A stretch of 34,608 bases of DNA, taken from IMG/VR virus record IMGVR_UViG_3300047320_000115, positions 1 through 34,608 of that record, one strand, 5' to 3'. Below, piece by piece: positions 1 through 8,040 of this stretch; position 1 is the stretch's first letter, and each line of letters begins with the position of its first letter. Below the pieces are notes generated by a model. The model was given only the letters and a program-made list of their open reading frames with translations. It did not search any database and was not told where the DNA came from. This DNA is from a virus. Made by a program: the position numbers and the translations under genes.

Positions 1-1
1 C

Positions 2-139
2 TTGCTGGACTCTGTACGTCAAATGAAGGCCGGACAGGCTGCACGTGTCACGGAAGTGCCTCGCTCTGCACCGGCAGAAACAAGAGCCTCGCTGACGAGC
101 CATCCAGATCAACGACGATTTTTGATTATCCGGCCGTGA
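2..139 (+). CDS. 3' end of a host gene, possibly a truncated HTH antitoxin remnant (partial)
   Basis: An open frame enters from the left edge and stops at 137-139 after 45 codons. The visible start, LLDSVRQMKAGQAARVTEV, resembles the N-terminal part of NadS/HigA-2-type antitoxins, in which a similar stretch precedes the helix-turn-helix. Here the helix-turn-helix does not follow: the frame runs into an unrelated Arg-rich tail and stops. It could be the decayed remnant of an antitoxin gene, or the true C-terminus of an unrelated protein. The resemblance is from memory. It lies outside attL, so it is host DNA rather than phage. Confidence 0.35.
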   Translation: MLDSVRQMKAGQAARVTEVPRSAPAETRASLTSHPDQRRFLIIRP

Positions 140-171
140 AAGCCAATGTGGACGTCATGTGGACGTTCCAG

Positions 172-204
172 AAACAACAAAGCCCCTGCATTTCTGCAGG
201 GGCT
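172..204 (-). terminator. Original host terminator of the tRNA-Thr gene
   Basis: A perfect 10-bp stem (181-190 with 195-204) closes a TTTC loop. Read on the minus strand it is followed by a T-rich tract (172-180). It sits just beyond the tRNA 3' end preserved at attL, so it would have terminated the tRNA-Thr transcript before the phage integrated. Confidence 0.75.
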
Positions 205-206
205 TC

Positions 207-263
207 GTTTTGTATGGTGCCGGCACCAGGAGTCGAACCCGGGACCTACTGATTACAAGTCAG
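207..263. repeat. attL: attL, left copy of the 57-bp att core
   Basis: These 57 bp are identical to 34474-34530. The identity ends abruptly on both sides: 206 against 34473, and 264 (g) against 34531 (t). It covers the 3' part of tRNA-Thr, from CCA to the anticodon stem, so strand exchange occurs in or near the anticodon loop, as is usual for tyrosine integrases that use tRNA genes. The copy here retains the host's original tRNA 3' end. Confidence 0.93.
215..263 (-). pseudogene. 3' fragment of tRNA-Thr left by integration
   Basis: On the minus strand this holds the tRNA-Thr anticodon arm, variable loop, T arm, acceptor 3' strand and CCA, but no D arm or 5' acceptor strand. After 263 the sequence is phage. 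It is the half of the target gene displaced by integration and cannot give a functional tRNA. Confidence 0.9.
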
Positions 264-428
264 GTGATTTTGGCTTTAATTTCAATAGGTTATCTAGATT
301 CTTGTTACGTGTGGTCTGCTCTTTCGGCCAATCTTTGTTAGGACGTGAAAGCTTTATTACGCGTATGAATCCGAGCATTGATAACCAGAGAAGGCCATTT
401 CGCGCATCAAAATTCATTAGGTATTGAC

Positions 429-1331
429 TTACCCTGCAGAGTCTGAATCTCCTGATAGGGAAAGGTAGTCATTCAGCGTATAACGAATGCTCGATTTAAT
501 GGAAAGTATCGAGGTTTCAGCTATGTTTTGTCCTGTTATACCTGCCCGAGAAATCGTAAGTCCTTGACGTTTCGCAGCTTCAGCACGTGTAATCGTCTCA
601 CCAAGGACTTTGATAGCCACCTTGTCTTCAAATAACGCCTTTTTTAGATCGATGACGATCTGATCAGGATTTTCGTCCTCGTCTGTTACCAGTAGGATTT
701 CTAAAAAATACGGTGAAGGCATCAAGCCGAGATTACCCGTCCACTCTTCTTCGCTTGCAGAGCTGATATTGAGATAGATACCGTAGAGCTTTGTGCTCCT
801 TAGCAATTTACTATCGAGTACGTCTTGAATTCGGCTTTCTTTCAATATTGTATTGAAGTCGTCAGGCAACGTTACCCGAGTGTAGCTGCGAGCTATCCAA
901 CCGGCGAAGTTATCTAGCCATTGGGTATTTGTCCAATCGTGGGTGTCCCTGCTTGAGTCTACAACCTCGTAATCTGGAGACCCGAGACTTGCCAATTGCG
1001 CACGATTCAACCAAGTGCGTTTTTGGATATCCACTTCGAAGTAGACTGTCTCACTGTTACCTATTGCCTCCAAATGAAGCAGCCGCGGATTATTTCCTCT
1101 GGAAAATGACTTATCTAGTTTTTCAACTTTTCGAGCTGCTATCAATTCTACGACTGGGATTTTACAAAAGTCGGGATTGTACAAGTTACAAGTCTGAGAA
1201 GCGACGATCCACCAACCATCCCCCGAGTCGTCAGAGCTGTGGCTCTGTAATCTCTTTTCAGAAATTACAGAACCTTGCCACCAGCCTGTGCTCTTGATTA
1301 CGGTTGCTAAATCTATGTCAATGTTAGCCAA
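429..1331 (-). CDS. Unknown protein, third gene of the TIGR04255/HTH accessory operon
   Basis: The 300-residue product is not recognised. Visible features are a WWQGSVISEK segment near the N-terminus, then WWIVASQTCNLYNP and PVVELIAARKV. That arrangement (a hydrophobic strand, S-Q-x-C, then an acidic V-E-L-I strand) recalls a group of uncharacterised bacterial proteins with a conserved S-Q/H-D-C-D motif, but I cannot name a family. No membrane segment or signal peptide is seen. The start is a TTG at 1331 that overlaps the stop of the upstream gene by 8 bases, and there is no nearby ATG, so it is probably translated by coupling. It is the last gene before attL. Codon use is less GC-rich than in the structural genes, as expected for accessory cargo. 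Confidence 0.75.
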   Translation of the reverse strand: MANIDIDLATVIKSTGWWQGSVISEKRLQSHSSDDSGDGWWIVASQTCNLYNPDFCKIPVVELIAARKVEKLDKSFSRGNNPRLLHLEAIGNSETVYFEVDIQKRTWLNRAQLASLGSPDYEVVDSSRDTHDWTNTQWLDNFAGWIARSYTRVTLPDDFNTILKESRIQDVLDSKLLRSTKLYGIYLNISSASEEEWTGNLGLMPSPYFLEILLVTDEDENPDQIVIDLKKALFEDKVAIKVLGETITRAEAAKRQGLTISRAGITGQNIAETSILSIKSSIRYTLNDYLSLSGDSDSAG

Positions 1332-2070
1332 GATCTGCTACTCGATCGATGTCTGAAGTATGAGCATTGCCGAGGTATGTTTTATTCTTAGGTTTTTCTT
1401 GAGCTCCTAGACGAGGTGCAAGCTCATCTAATTTTAGTGAAGCTGCTGCGACTTTCTGCTCGTCGCCCAATTCATCATCAGCAATGACGTCCATAAACGA
1501 CTTTCCATTTATTGGCGTCAGCCAAACGCCTTTCAGGCGCTTGAGATTGTTTCTATCATTGCTGGAAGCAATAACAGACGCCATTATCTCCAGTCGCTTA
1601 CTGTTGGCGTTTCTCGGTGCGGTTCCGTCCAGCCAATCGTAAACCGACTTTCTCGTAACACCAAAAAACTGAGAAAGCTGAGTGATCGACAGGCCAAGTT
1701 CAGACTGCAAAGATTCAAGCTGCGTCTTAAAAGTTATTTCTGCGATTTTTTCCTTTTCGATACTTATATTCTTTACAAGCTTAATGACGTTGCTGTCTAA
1801 GTTAACCGACTCCTTTCTATCTATAGTCAATACAAGGCGCGGTGGTTCTTTAACGTAGCCAGTTAGCCCCCTAGGGATATTCTGGTCAAGTAACTCGCCC
1901 ATGAATGATTGTATAGATGCATACTTCTGAAGTAGTCGTCCCAATCCTCTCTGTTCGCTCATTCTAATTTTCATAGAAGACGCTGAGCTAGAAAATGTAC
2001 GGCCTGTACTTGCAAGGCAAGAAGGCGCCGGGATTTGATTTGCTACAAAAGTATCTGCGTCGCAAAGCAT
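1324..2070 (-). CDS. Helix-turn-helix protein, middle gene of the accessory operon
   Basis: A 248-residue protein with an XRE/Cro-like helix-turn-helix at about residues 119-163: the recognition region reads LSITQLSQFFGVTRKSVYDW, followed by LDGTAPR. The first 110 residues and the last 80 match nothing I know. The start is the ATG at 2070. Its A is the last base of the upstream stop codon (TAATG), and an AAAGGAG ribosome site lies 8 bases before it. A longer frame from 2088 exists but has no such site. One-base coupling to the TIGR04255 gene implies that the two products are made together. It could be an autoregulator of the operon or a DNA-binding subunit of a complex. Confidence 0.85.
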   Translation of the reverse strand: MLCDADTFVANQIPAPSCLASTGRTFSSSASSMKIRMSEQRGLGRLLQKYASIQSFMGELLDQNIPRGLTGYVKEPPRLVLTIDRKESVNLDSNVIKLVKNISIEKEKIAEITFKTQLESLQSELGLSITQLSQFFGVTRKSVYDWLDGTAPRNANSKRLEIMASVIASSNDRNNLKRLKGVWLTPINGKSFMDVIADDELGDEQKVAAASLKLDELAPRLGAQEKPKNKTYLGNAHTSDIDRVADLG

Positions 2071-2873
2071 TAGGATTCTCCTTTCCAAACCTTAAACGCA
2101 TGGTCACTAAAAACTTCTTCATGCCTAAAGAAGTTGTTGGCGACATTGTGAAGCTTTCGCAACTCTTTCGTAATATCTGTATCAGAAAGTTTTTCAGCGC
2201 TTTTGAATATGCTTACTGCATCCATGTCGATCAGGAACTCTTGGTCTTTCAATTGTTCCAGTTTTAATGGGTTTTCAATTCCGTTGAATATTGCTAATAC
2301 GGGTATCGCATCTTGCGGTAATGGTATCGTTCCAGGCATGTCCAGAACACTTACTCTAATCTTATGAGTCTCGCACGAGTACTCACTGAAATAATGCCCG
2401 CCGGTTGTTGCATATCCTTCAATTGAAGGTGCAATAAATTGCGGAGATATATAGTCGGTGCTTTTCTCTTTCGATTTTGGTTTAACATGGTCGATATATC
2501 TAACGCCCATGTTCTGTACGTGCATAAAGTTCATATGCGAAAGAAGAGTTTTGATTACTCTATCTATTTTTTTCTCGAAATCCGCATAGTCGATATAGTT
2601 TGGCGTGAATATAAGCACCTGATCTTTCGTGATTTGAACGCCATAACTTTTGTCCAGTGAGATAAGCATCCACGCTTCACCATTGAACATCGTACCTTGA
2701 GGCGCGCCATCAGGAGCCTCAACCTCTACGTGATGCATGAAGGGCAGAACGTCTCTCAGATCGTTCTGAATCTCGTCGATTCTCTTGCCCAGCAGAGGCC
2801 AAGGCGCGAACCTGACCGATGCGAAAACCAGAGTAAGGGGAGAGTTTTTGAGGACGCCAGTACGGGTGGTCAT
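2070..2873 (-). CDS. TIGR04255-family protein, first gene of the accessory operon
   Basis: I recognise the sporadically distributed TIGR04255 family (about 250-270 residues, function unknown) from three features: an N-terminal KNSPLTLVFASVRFAP strand region, a central MGVRYIDHV motif (family form G-x-R-Y-x-N/D), and a C-terminal LHNVANNFFRHEEVFSDHAF segment with tryptophan just before the end. No catalytic motif or membrane segment is visible. I place the start at the ATG at 2873; a TTG at 2882 is possible, and neither has a strong ribosome site. It is the promoter-proximal gene of a coupled three-gene unit between attL and the integrase. Family members are often found in mobile regions, which fits a role in defence or conflict, but that is inference. 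Confidence 0.85.
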   Translation of the reverse strand: MTTRTGVLKNSPLTLVFASVRFAPWPLLGKRIDEIQNDLRDVLPFMHHVEVEAPDGAPQGTMFNGEAWMLISLDKSYGVQITKDQVLIFTPNYIDYADFEKKIDRVIKTLLSHMNFMHVQNMGVRYIDHVKPKSKEKSTDYISPQFIAPSIEGYATTGGHYFSEYSCETHKIRVSVLDMPGTIPLPQDAIPVLAIFNGIENPLKLEQLKDQEFLIDMDAVSIFKSAEKLSDTDITKELRKLHNVANNFFRHEEVFSDHAFKVWKGES

Positions 2874-2913
2874 TATATGCAATCCGAACCTAGGAAAGGT
2901 GCTTGGTAGTGAA

Positions 2914-2940
2914 ACTATACACCAAAGTAAACATTTTTCC
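2914..2940 (-). promoter_or_regulatory. Possible promoter of the TIGR04255 operon
   Basis: On the minus strand a TATAGT -10 hexamer (2914-2919) lies about 40 bases before the first gene. No convincing -35 is found: the best are TTACGG or TTTACG, 19-20 bases upstream. The 258-bp gap between this operon and the integrase (2874-3131) is AT-rich compared with its surroundings and holds no other gene that I can see. Confidence 0.35.
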
Positions 2941-3131
2941 GTAAATTCGACGAGTTGCCTTCTGAAAAATCGAAGCTTTCCCCCGACTCTATTTCATCAA
3001 GCTGTCTGATAAAAAGACGGCACGGGTTCAAGATCGCTAGAATAAAAATATTGAAAATCAAGACCTTGTGGTACGTGATTCGATAGGCAACGGATTGATC
3101 TTCTCAAAAGCGAAGGGATCGCGCCTCTTTC

Positions 3132-4280
3132 TCAGTCAGAAGCAGGCGCCACTGTAGGAATGCTTAGGTCATAGATGTCCATCATTTTGGGGTCACGGTG
3201 ACCGCTTGCTTCCTGCTTTTCAGCTCGGGTACCGCTCGTGTCTGTAATTCCGCGTCGCTTCAAATCATGCAGTGCAAAACGATCTTCAGCATCGATGATG
3301 CCGTCAGATATTACTAACGTGATAAAGCGTTGCCAGGCTGTGTCCAGACTAGATTTACGAAGCGGTCCTCCATGGCTAGCCACAATGATGAAACGCTTCG
3401 ATGGAGACATCGGTATCGCCGTTTTCCGCCGTTCCCAGATTTTAGCGCGTATTGCCTTCGCTCGATTCCACACAGCGCGCAGTCGTGGCGTCCAACGTAC
3501 AATGTTGTCCCTGCTACCCTTGCGCCGGTTGGTCAAAATCCCTTCTTCCAGCTCGTTCGCGTCCGATAGTGTCACGACTTCGATGCCGCGAAGTCGGCAC
3601 AGGTAGGCCAATTCCATCACGCTGGCCAGGTACTCAGGGCAACCACCAGGTTCGTTGCGTGCCAGGCGTCCACGTGCTGTTGCCCGATCGATTAAGACGT
3701 CCATAACGTTCAACCGTGGCAACCGGCGTTGCTTCCGTTCAATAGGCGCCTCGATGCCTAGGGCCGGGTTGGCTTCAAGGAATCCTCTATTGCGTCCCCA
3801 CTGCAGTACACGGCGTAGATACCGCAGAGCATGTGCCGCTTTAGAGGGTGTACCCTCATCGGCGATCCGATCGACAATGCGTTGCACCAGGGCGGAGCTG
3901 AATTTCTTTACGGCCAGATCGCCGAGCGGTTTGCCCAATTTGGTGGGAATACCCAGCAGAACATCGCGTGAGTAGCAGTAGTCATCGTGGGTTTTGGGCG
4001 CGAGTTTTTTGTAACGGTCGCTCAGATGGAACTGCTCGCACACGTGGCGGAGTGTTCCTCGGTCGACGTTGGACGCCTCTTCCATGATTCGATGAAGCTC
4101 TGCCAGCGACACATCTGCGGGCGCCACATTTTGACGGCGCTGCTTCCCGGTCTCGTCCCTATGTAGTGTGTACCAGACACCACTGTTGCGATGGTCGAAG
4201 TAAATGGCCGCCGGTAGGGCGGCCTGATCGACATGGGCAGGGATATGTGGATTGTGCTTACGCTTTCTCGCTCGCCTCAT
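3132..4280 (-). CDS. int: Tyrosine-type site-specific recombinase (phage integrase)
   Basis: A 382-residue integrase that recombines attP with the tRNA-Thr target. The N-terminal arm-binding part is about residues 1-70, the core-binding SAM-like domain about 73-175, and the catalytic domain about 190-375. Visible catalytic residues are Arg231 (CRLRGIE), His338 (HDLKRRG), His361 (SGHRD) and the nucleophile Tyr370 (MDIYDLS). The position usually held by the second arginine (HxxR) is Lys341. I recall the same HDLK form in other phage integrases, so it need not be inactivating. The start overlaps the DUF4224 gene by 4 bases (ATGA). It is the last gene of the early lytic operon rather than being paired with the repressor as in P2. 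Confidence 0.95.
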   Translation of the reverse strand: MRRARKRKHNPHIPAHVDQAALPAAIYFDHRNSGVWYTLHRDETGKQRRQNVAPADVSLAELHRIMEEASNVDRGTLRHVCEQFHLSDRYKKLAPKTHDDYCYSRDVLLGIPTKLGKPLGDLAVKKFSSALVQRIVDRIADEGTPSKAAHALRYLRRVLQWGRNRGFLEANPALGIEAPIERKQRRLPRLNVMDVLIDRATARGRLARNEPGGCPEYLASVMELAYLCRLRGIEVVTLSDANELEEGILTNRRKGSRDNIVRWTPRLRAVWNRAKAIRAKIWERRKTAIPMSPSKRFIIVASHGGPLRKSSLDTAWQRFITLVISDGIIDAEDRFALHDLKRRGITDTSGTRAEKQEASGHRDPKMMDIYDLSIPTVAPASD

Positions 4281-4489
4281 AATATGTCAGTGTCATACCT
4301 TTCAGCATTGGCCGGAGTAACGCCACCGGCAAGGTTGATTAGATCAAGCGTCGTCCAAGGGCCTGTCCGGCCTCGGAACAAACGCACGCCTTGGGCGATC
4401 AGTGATCGCTCAACATCGGATCGGCGCTGATAACCGGTGATGTGCTGCAGATCTTGGAAGGTCAAAACACCTGGTGTTGCTTGGCTCAC
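4277..4489 (-). CDS. DUF4224-like small protein upstream of integrase
   Basis: The 70-residue product has the short pattern LTFQDLQHITGYQRRSD...ALxxxGVRLFRGRTGPWTT, typical of DUF4224 proteins that sit directly before phage integrases. Position and size suggest an excisionase-like or recombination-directionality role, but this has not been shown for the family as far as I know. It overlaps the integrase start and the preceding gene by 4 bases on each side, so the three are translationally coupled. Confidence 0.8.
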   Translation of the reverse strand: MSQATPGVLTFQDLQHITGYQRRSDVERSLIAQGVRLFRGRTGPWTTLDLINLAGGVTPANAERYDTDIL

Positions 4490-4632
4490 GGTAAAACCCT
4501 CGAACCTTTACTTTCCAACGGCTGAAAAATCAGTTTAGAGGCGGGCACTGCTGGAAGCGTAGTAGAAACCAATGACTTTGATTCTGGTGCTGTGATTTCC
4601 AGACTCTGGTCTTGTTCACTGCGTTTAGACAT
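4486..4632 (-). CDS. Small hypothetical protein between primase and DUF4224 gene
   Basis: A 48-residue, Ser/Pro-rich hydrophilic protein with no recognised domain. I chose the ATG at 4632 because an AAAGGAAC ribosome site precedes it by 7 bases; a longer frame from 4710 would overlap the primase end and lacks such a site. It ends with a 4-base overlap on the DUF4224 gene and follows the primase stop (4658) by 25 bases, so it is clearly part of the operon. The function is unknown. Confidence 0.6.
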   Translation of the reverse strand: MSKRSEQDQSLEITAPESKSLVSTTLPAVPASKLIFQPLESKGSRVLP

Positions 4633-4657
4633 TACGGTGTTCCTTTGTTTTTTTGAT

Positions 4658-7351
4658 TTAGGCGCTCTGAAAAATCCAGCAACGCACGGTTTTAGGTTTT
4701 TCTGCGGCATCCAACTCCCAGGCGGAGCAAACGGTTCTGTTTGTCTCCACGAACTTCGGGCACTTGCTGGTTTTCAGGTGGCGCTTCAGCTCTGTCATGT
4801 CTGGGACTTTCTGGCGTTTCTCTGCGGCTTCTTTGGCGAAGTCGTTGAGGTTTACCGCAATCAAACTGTCATTGCGTGAGTGGTTGAGTCCGCCGGCAGC
4901 GCTGTTTAGATATTCGTACAGTTCCCAAAACTCGACGACGACCGGGTGATCAGCATTGATGGCCAGCTGCCGATCCTTGGCCATGTTTTGGATCTCTGCG
5001 TGTGTGGCTTCTAATTGGTATTTTTTCAGAGGAACGACGTGCACCAGTGCGTCTACGAGCGCGTGTAGCTGGGCATGATTCTTTGCGATCCGGACGGTGC
5101 GAATCTCAGGCAGCGCCAGCAGCGCCTGCTCGTAGGTCGGAACCTTCGCGCGAATGGTCTCCATCACGGAGGACTCCGACGTGGTGGCATGGAGCAGAAA
5201 CCCGCTCACGCGGTCGACGGGCATACGCTCAAGTTTTTCAACTAGCAGTTTGGTTTGTGGGGTCTGCCCGTCCTTCGTCATGGCGATGTGCACCAGGCGC
5301 TGCAGGATCGGTTCTGAGGCGTTCACCGCGTGATTTTGACCGATGACCACGGCGCCACGGAAGGGCGGTTCGCGGGTGTCGTTACCGTTGTTCTTTACAC
5401 CGGTTGAGCGAACGCTGCGGCCGTTGTAAGCGGTCTTTAGTTCGTCCCAGTCATATTGGCGGGTCTGGCTTCCATCTGATTTTTCGCGTTCGGATTCAAT
5501 CAACACCACTGGCAGATTCCCGACTTGGGCGAAGTTTCGCGCCCGAGCAACGGGTGTGCCCTTCGTGGGGTCGAAACCTTCGTAGTCGAGGCGTCCGCAC
5601 AACTTCCAGAGGAATTCGATCAGGGTCGATTTACCGGCGCCTGGCTCACCGATAATTTCCATGAAGGGGTAACTCTTTTGATGCTGCCGGATTTGCTCGG
5701 CGAACAATGAGCCGAACCAGAAGGCGAGGGCGACCAACCCTTTGGCACCGAAGCATTGCCAAATGATCTCGAGCCATTCGGTATCGAACTTCTCCAGGTC
5801 AGTGTTCAGGTTCAAGGTCACTGACTGGCTGAGCGTTTTAATGCTCAAGCGATCCATGTCGAAGAAGTCTTCTTCGTTCAGTTTGAAGATTTTACCGTCG
5901 CGTACCGCCACATCGCCGTACACGTATGCGCCGTGTTCGCGGGTGTAGCCCGTGAAGTCGATGGTTTGAACGGTCTTGAGAGCGTCGGTTTGTTCCTCAA
6001 TGAACGCGTCCAATTGCTGCGTTGTTCCGGTGAACATCCCACCGGGGGCAATGCCCAACAGACGCTTTTTGAACTCGGCCGATGAAGAGATCTGAGCGCT
6101 GGTGAAAGTGTTTTTGATCGGCGCAGCGTCGTGTGCAAACGTGATCCGGAAGTAATACCAGGACTCGTCTGTAAGCTTGTTTTCCTGGTAGTAAAGGGCT
6201 TTCGGGTTGCAGGTAGCGATGCGCTGAAGCGCGCCGCACTGCTGCATGGCTTTCGCCCGCATCTGTTTATTGTTCAGTTGCTGATCGTCGTGATGCTCGC
6301 TGTCCTCCAGTTCCTGAATGGCCTTGTTGTATTTCTCCAGATCAAGCTTGAACCAATACAGGCGATTGCCGAACTCCAAATGAAATTCGCTTCGACGCTT
6401 CCAATCGAACATCACCAGGGCTTTTTCGGTAGCGTTCTCAGCGATCAACAGCGCGCCGTGATGCCGAGCAATGGTGATGTCTTTTTCAATTTGGGCGTCG
6501 CGCTTCTCGCCTTCGTCCAGGAACTGCCAGCGCTGGTGTAAGTCGTTCCAATCGACCTTGCGTTTGTCCCGCTGAGGGATCTGAGCGGCCTCACAGGTAA
6601 AGCCCAATTCGCGGGCCATACGTACCCAACGCTTGGTGTAGGCGTGGGCACCTGGTTCGTTGTCCAACGCCCACACCAGCTTAGGCAGATTGCCCGGGCG
6701 TGCCGTGACCAACGCCTGCAGCGAGTCAGCCGGGAAGGCGTTGGATGACATGGCGGACACGGCGGCAATGCCGTGGTGCACCAGGGCGGTGGCGTCAAAG
6801 ATGCCTTCCACGATCCACACTTCTTTTGCTTCGAGCAGATCCACACAAGGCGGGCACCACCACACCCCACGGTAGCTTTCACCCGGAGCGAATCGCGCTT
6901 TCATCTTTCCGAAGCGTGCCGGTTTGTCGATCAAGCGTTCCCAGTAGCCGCCTTTCTCCAAGGCGAAACGCACCGTCGCGCTGCCTGCGTTGTGCTGAGA
7001 AGAGTAGTAGGTGTCTTGCGTGAACCAGCCCGCGATCAACTGGATGTCGAAGCCCCTGCCGAACTCCAGGTAGGCGCGAGCAGTCGCCGTAGGGGCACTG
7101 TCCGTAGCTGGCGCGCGTTTGCTCCAGTCTTCGAAAAGGTCGTCGTAGATCTCCTTAACGTGCATGGTGTGGCCGCACTTCTCAGGGCGACCGCAGATAA
7201 CCAGCCATGGCTTGTCGTGTCGTGAATACAGCTCTTTTTTCCTGCACTTGGGGCATTCACCGCCGCGCATGTAATCGGTGCCGGCACGGTGTTTTAGGCC
7301 GTAGTCATTTTCAAGGCGCTGCAGGACGTCGGAGCGAAGATCGTCTCTCAT
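4658..7351 (-). CDS. Bifunctional phage DNA primase-helicase (zinc ribbon, TOPRIM, P-loop ATPase)
   Basis: The main replication protein, 897 residues. A primase-type zinc ribbon lies at Cys33-x2-Cys36 and Cys53-x5-Cys59. A TOPRIM domain follows, with Glu182 in WIVEGIFDA and the Asp230 region in VWALDNE (about 175-270). A P-loop ATPase/helicase module carries Walker A GEPGAGKS at 568-575 and a Walker B-like VVLIESE further on. It should lay down RNA primers and unwind DNA at the phage origin. The ATG at 7351 overlaps the upstream stop by 4 bases; the frame can be extended to 7498, but that part is a shadow of the upstream gene. No separate P2-type gpA rolling-circle initiator is seen, so replication is probably not P2-like. 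Confidence 0.92.
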   Translation of the reverse strand: MRDDLRSDVLQRLENDYGLKHRAGTDYMRGGECPKCRKKELYSRHDKPWLVICGRPEKCGHTMHVKEIYDDLFEDWSKRAPATDSAPTATARAYLEFGRGFDIQLIAGWFTQDTYYSSQHNAGSATVRFALEKGGYWERLIDKPARFGKMKARFAPGESYRGVWWCPPCVDLLEAKEVWIVEGIFDATALVHHGIAAVSAMSSNAFPADSLQALVTARPGNLPKLVWALDNEPGAHAYTKRWVRMARELGFTCEAAQIPQRDKRKVDWNDLHQRWQFLDEGEKRDAQIEKDITIARHHGALLIAENATEKALVMFDWKRRSEFHLEFGNRLYWFKLDLEKYNKAIQELEDSEHHDDQQLNNKQMRAKAMQQCGALQRIATCNPKALYYQENKLTDESWYYFRITFAHDAAPIKNTFTSAQISSSAEFKKRLLGIAPGGMFTGTTQQLDAFIEEQTDALKTVQTIDFTGYTREHGAYVYGDVAVRDGKIFKLNEEDFFDMDRLSIKTLSQSVTLNLNTDLEKFDTEWLEIIWQCFGAKGLVALAFWFGSLFAEQIRQHQKSYPFMEIIGEPGAGKSTLIEFLWKLCGRLDYEGFDPTKGTPVARARNFAQVGNLPVVLIESEREKSDGSQTRQYDWDELKTAYNGRSVRSTGVKNNGNDTREPPFRGAVVIGQNHAVNASEPILQRLVHIAMTKDGQTPQTKLLVEKLERMPVDRVSGFLLHATTSESSVMETIRAKVPTYEQALLALPEIRTVRIAKNHAQLHALVDALVHVVPLKKYQLEATHAEIQNMAKDRQLAINADHPVVVEFWELYEYLNSAAGGLNHSRNDSLIAVNLNDFAKEAAEKRQKVPDMTELKRHLKTSKCPKFVETNRTVCSAWELDAAEKPKTVRCWIFQSA

Positions 7352-7599
7352 GGTTTTTTCACTGTTTTGAGGCTTTGAGTCAGGGCGCCGGCGAGGGCGC
7401 CGATCAGGTGTTTTCGAGCGGCCATCACCGGATCGTTCGTGAGGATCGATCCGTGGCGCAGCCCTTCGGGAATCCAGCGGTAATGGTCGGAGTACCAAAG
7501 GTCATTGAGGCTGAGACGGTACTGCTCGCGCAGGTTGGCCAAGAGCGCTTCGGCCTGCTCCGGTGGCAGTTTTGCGTTGATGTTCAGGGCGTTTTCCAT
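7348..7599 (-). CDS. Small hypothetical protein coupled to the primase
   Basis: An 83-residue protein, mostly helical, containing LPPEQAEALLANLREQYRLS and WYSDHYRWIPEG; no family is recognised. The ATG at 7599 has a GAGGT ribosome site 8 bases upstream, which makes it better than a TTG two codons earlier. Its stop overlaps the primase start (ATGA), so it is translated with the primase and may serve replication, but nothing in the sequence defines the role. Confidence 0.7.
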   Translation of the reverse strand: MENALNINAKLPPEQAEALLANLREQYRLSLNDLWYSDHYRWIPEGLRHGSILTNDPVMAARKHLIGALAGALTQSLKTVKKP

Positions 7600-7674
7600 C
7601 GTCAAACCTCAATTTCGGGCGCAGCTCACCCAAACCCACGGAAATGGGGAATCGGGGGATTGATTGGTTAGGTG

Positions 7675-8040
7675 TTACGGAGCGGTGACGCGGAAACGCC
7701 CGTTGTCCGGTGCGTTGAGGATTCGTTCATAGATCAGGCTGACGGGTATGGCCCAGACCTCACCGGTGCCGGTGTCCTTGATAACTGTGTGTGTCGGTGT
7801 GCTGGTCATTACATCCAGTCGCTGCCGATCGCTGACAACAGACAAATCGCTGTAGGCCAGGTGAACCATTTTTTCAGCTGTCGGAGTGGGTACGTCGAAG
7901 TCCGCGACCAAATGCTGCACAGCTCGTTTGATCAGTTGTTGATCGTCGCTCAGGTGTTCGCACCGGTGCCGTTCAAGAAACACCGACGCCGCAGCTTTGA
8001 GCATGTCCTGATATTCCTGTACTGCAGGCAGATTGTTCAT
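7675..8040 (-). CDS. Hypothetical early phage protein
   Basis: A 121-residue soluble protein with an N-terminal helical part and a C-terminal strand-rich part (VIKDTGTGEVWAIPVSLIYERI). It is not recognised. The ATG at 8040 overlaps the stop of the YmfL/CII-like gene by 4 bases, which fixes the start; the longer frame to 8193 is only a shadow of that upstream gene. It lies in the early operon between the regulator and the primase block. A 75-bp gap to the next gene contains no further frame. Confidence 0.7.
   Translation of the reverse strand: MNNLPAVQEYQDMLKAAASVFLERHRCEHLSDDQQLIKRAVQHLVADFDVPTPTAEKMVHLAYSDLSVVSDRQRLDVMTSTPTHTVIKDTGTGEVWAIPVSLIYERILNAPDNGRFRVTAP

Noticed and set aside
146-427. 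Open frames of 93 and 60 codons across attL
   Set aside because: They run through the tRNA fragment and terminator, have no ribosome site, and their protein is a translation of tRNA sequence; a similar frame appears at attR for the same reason.
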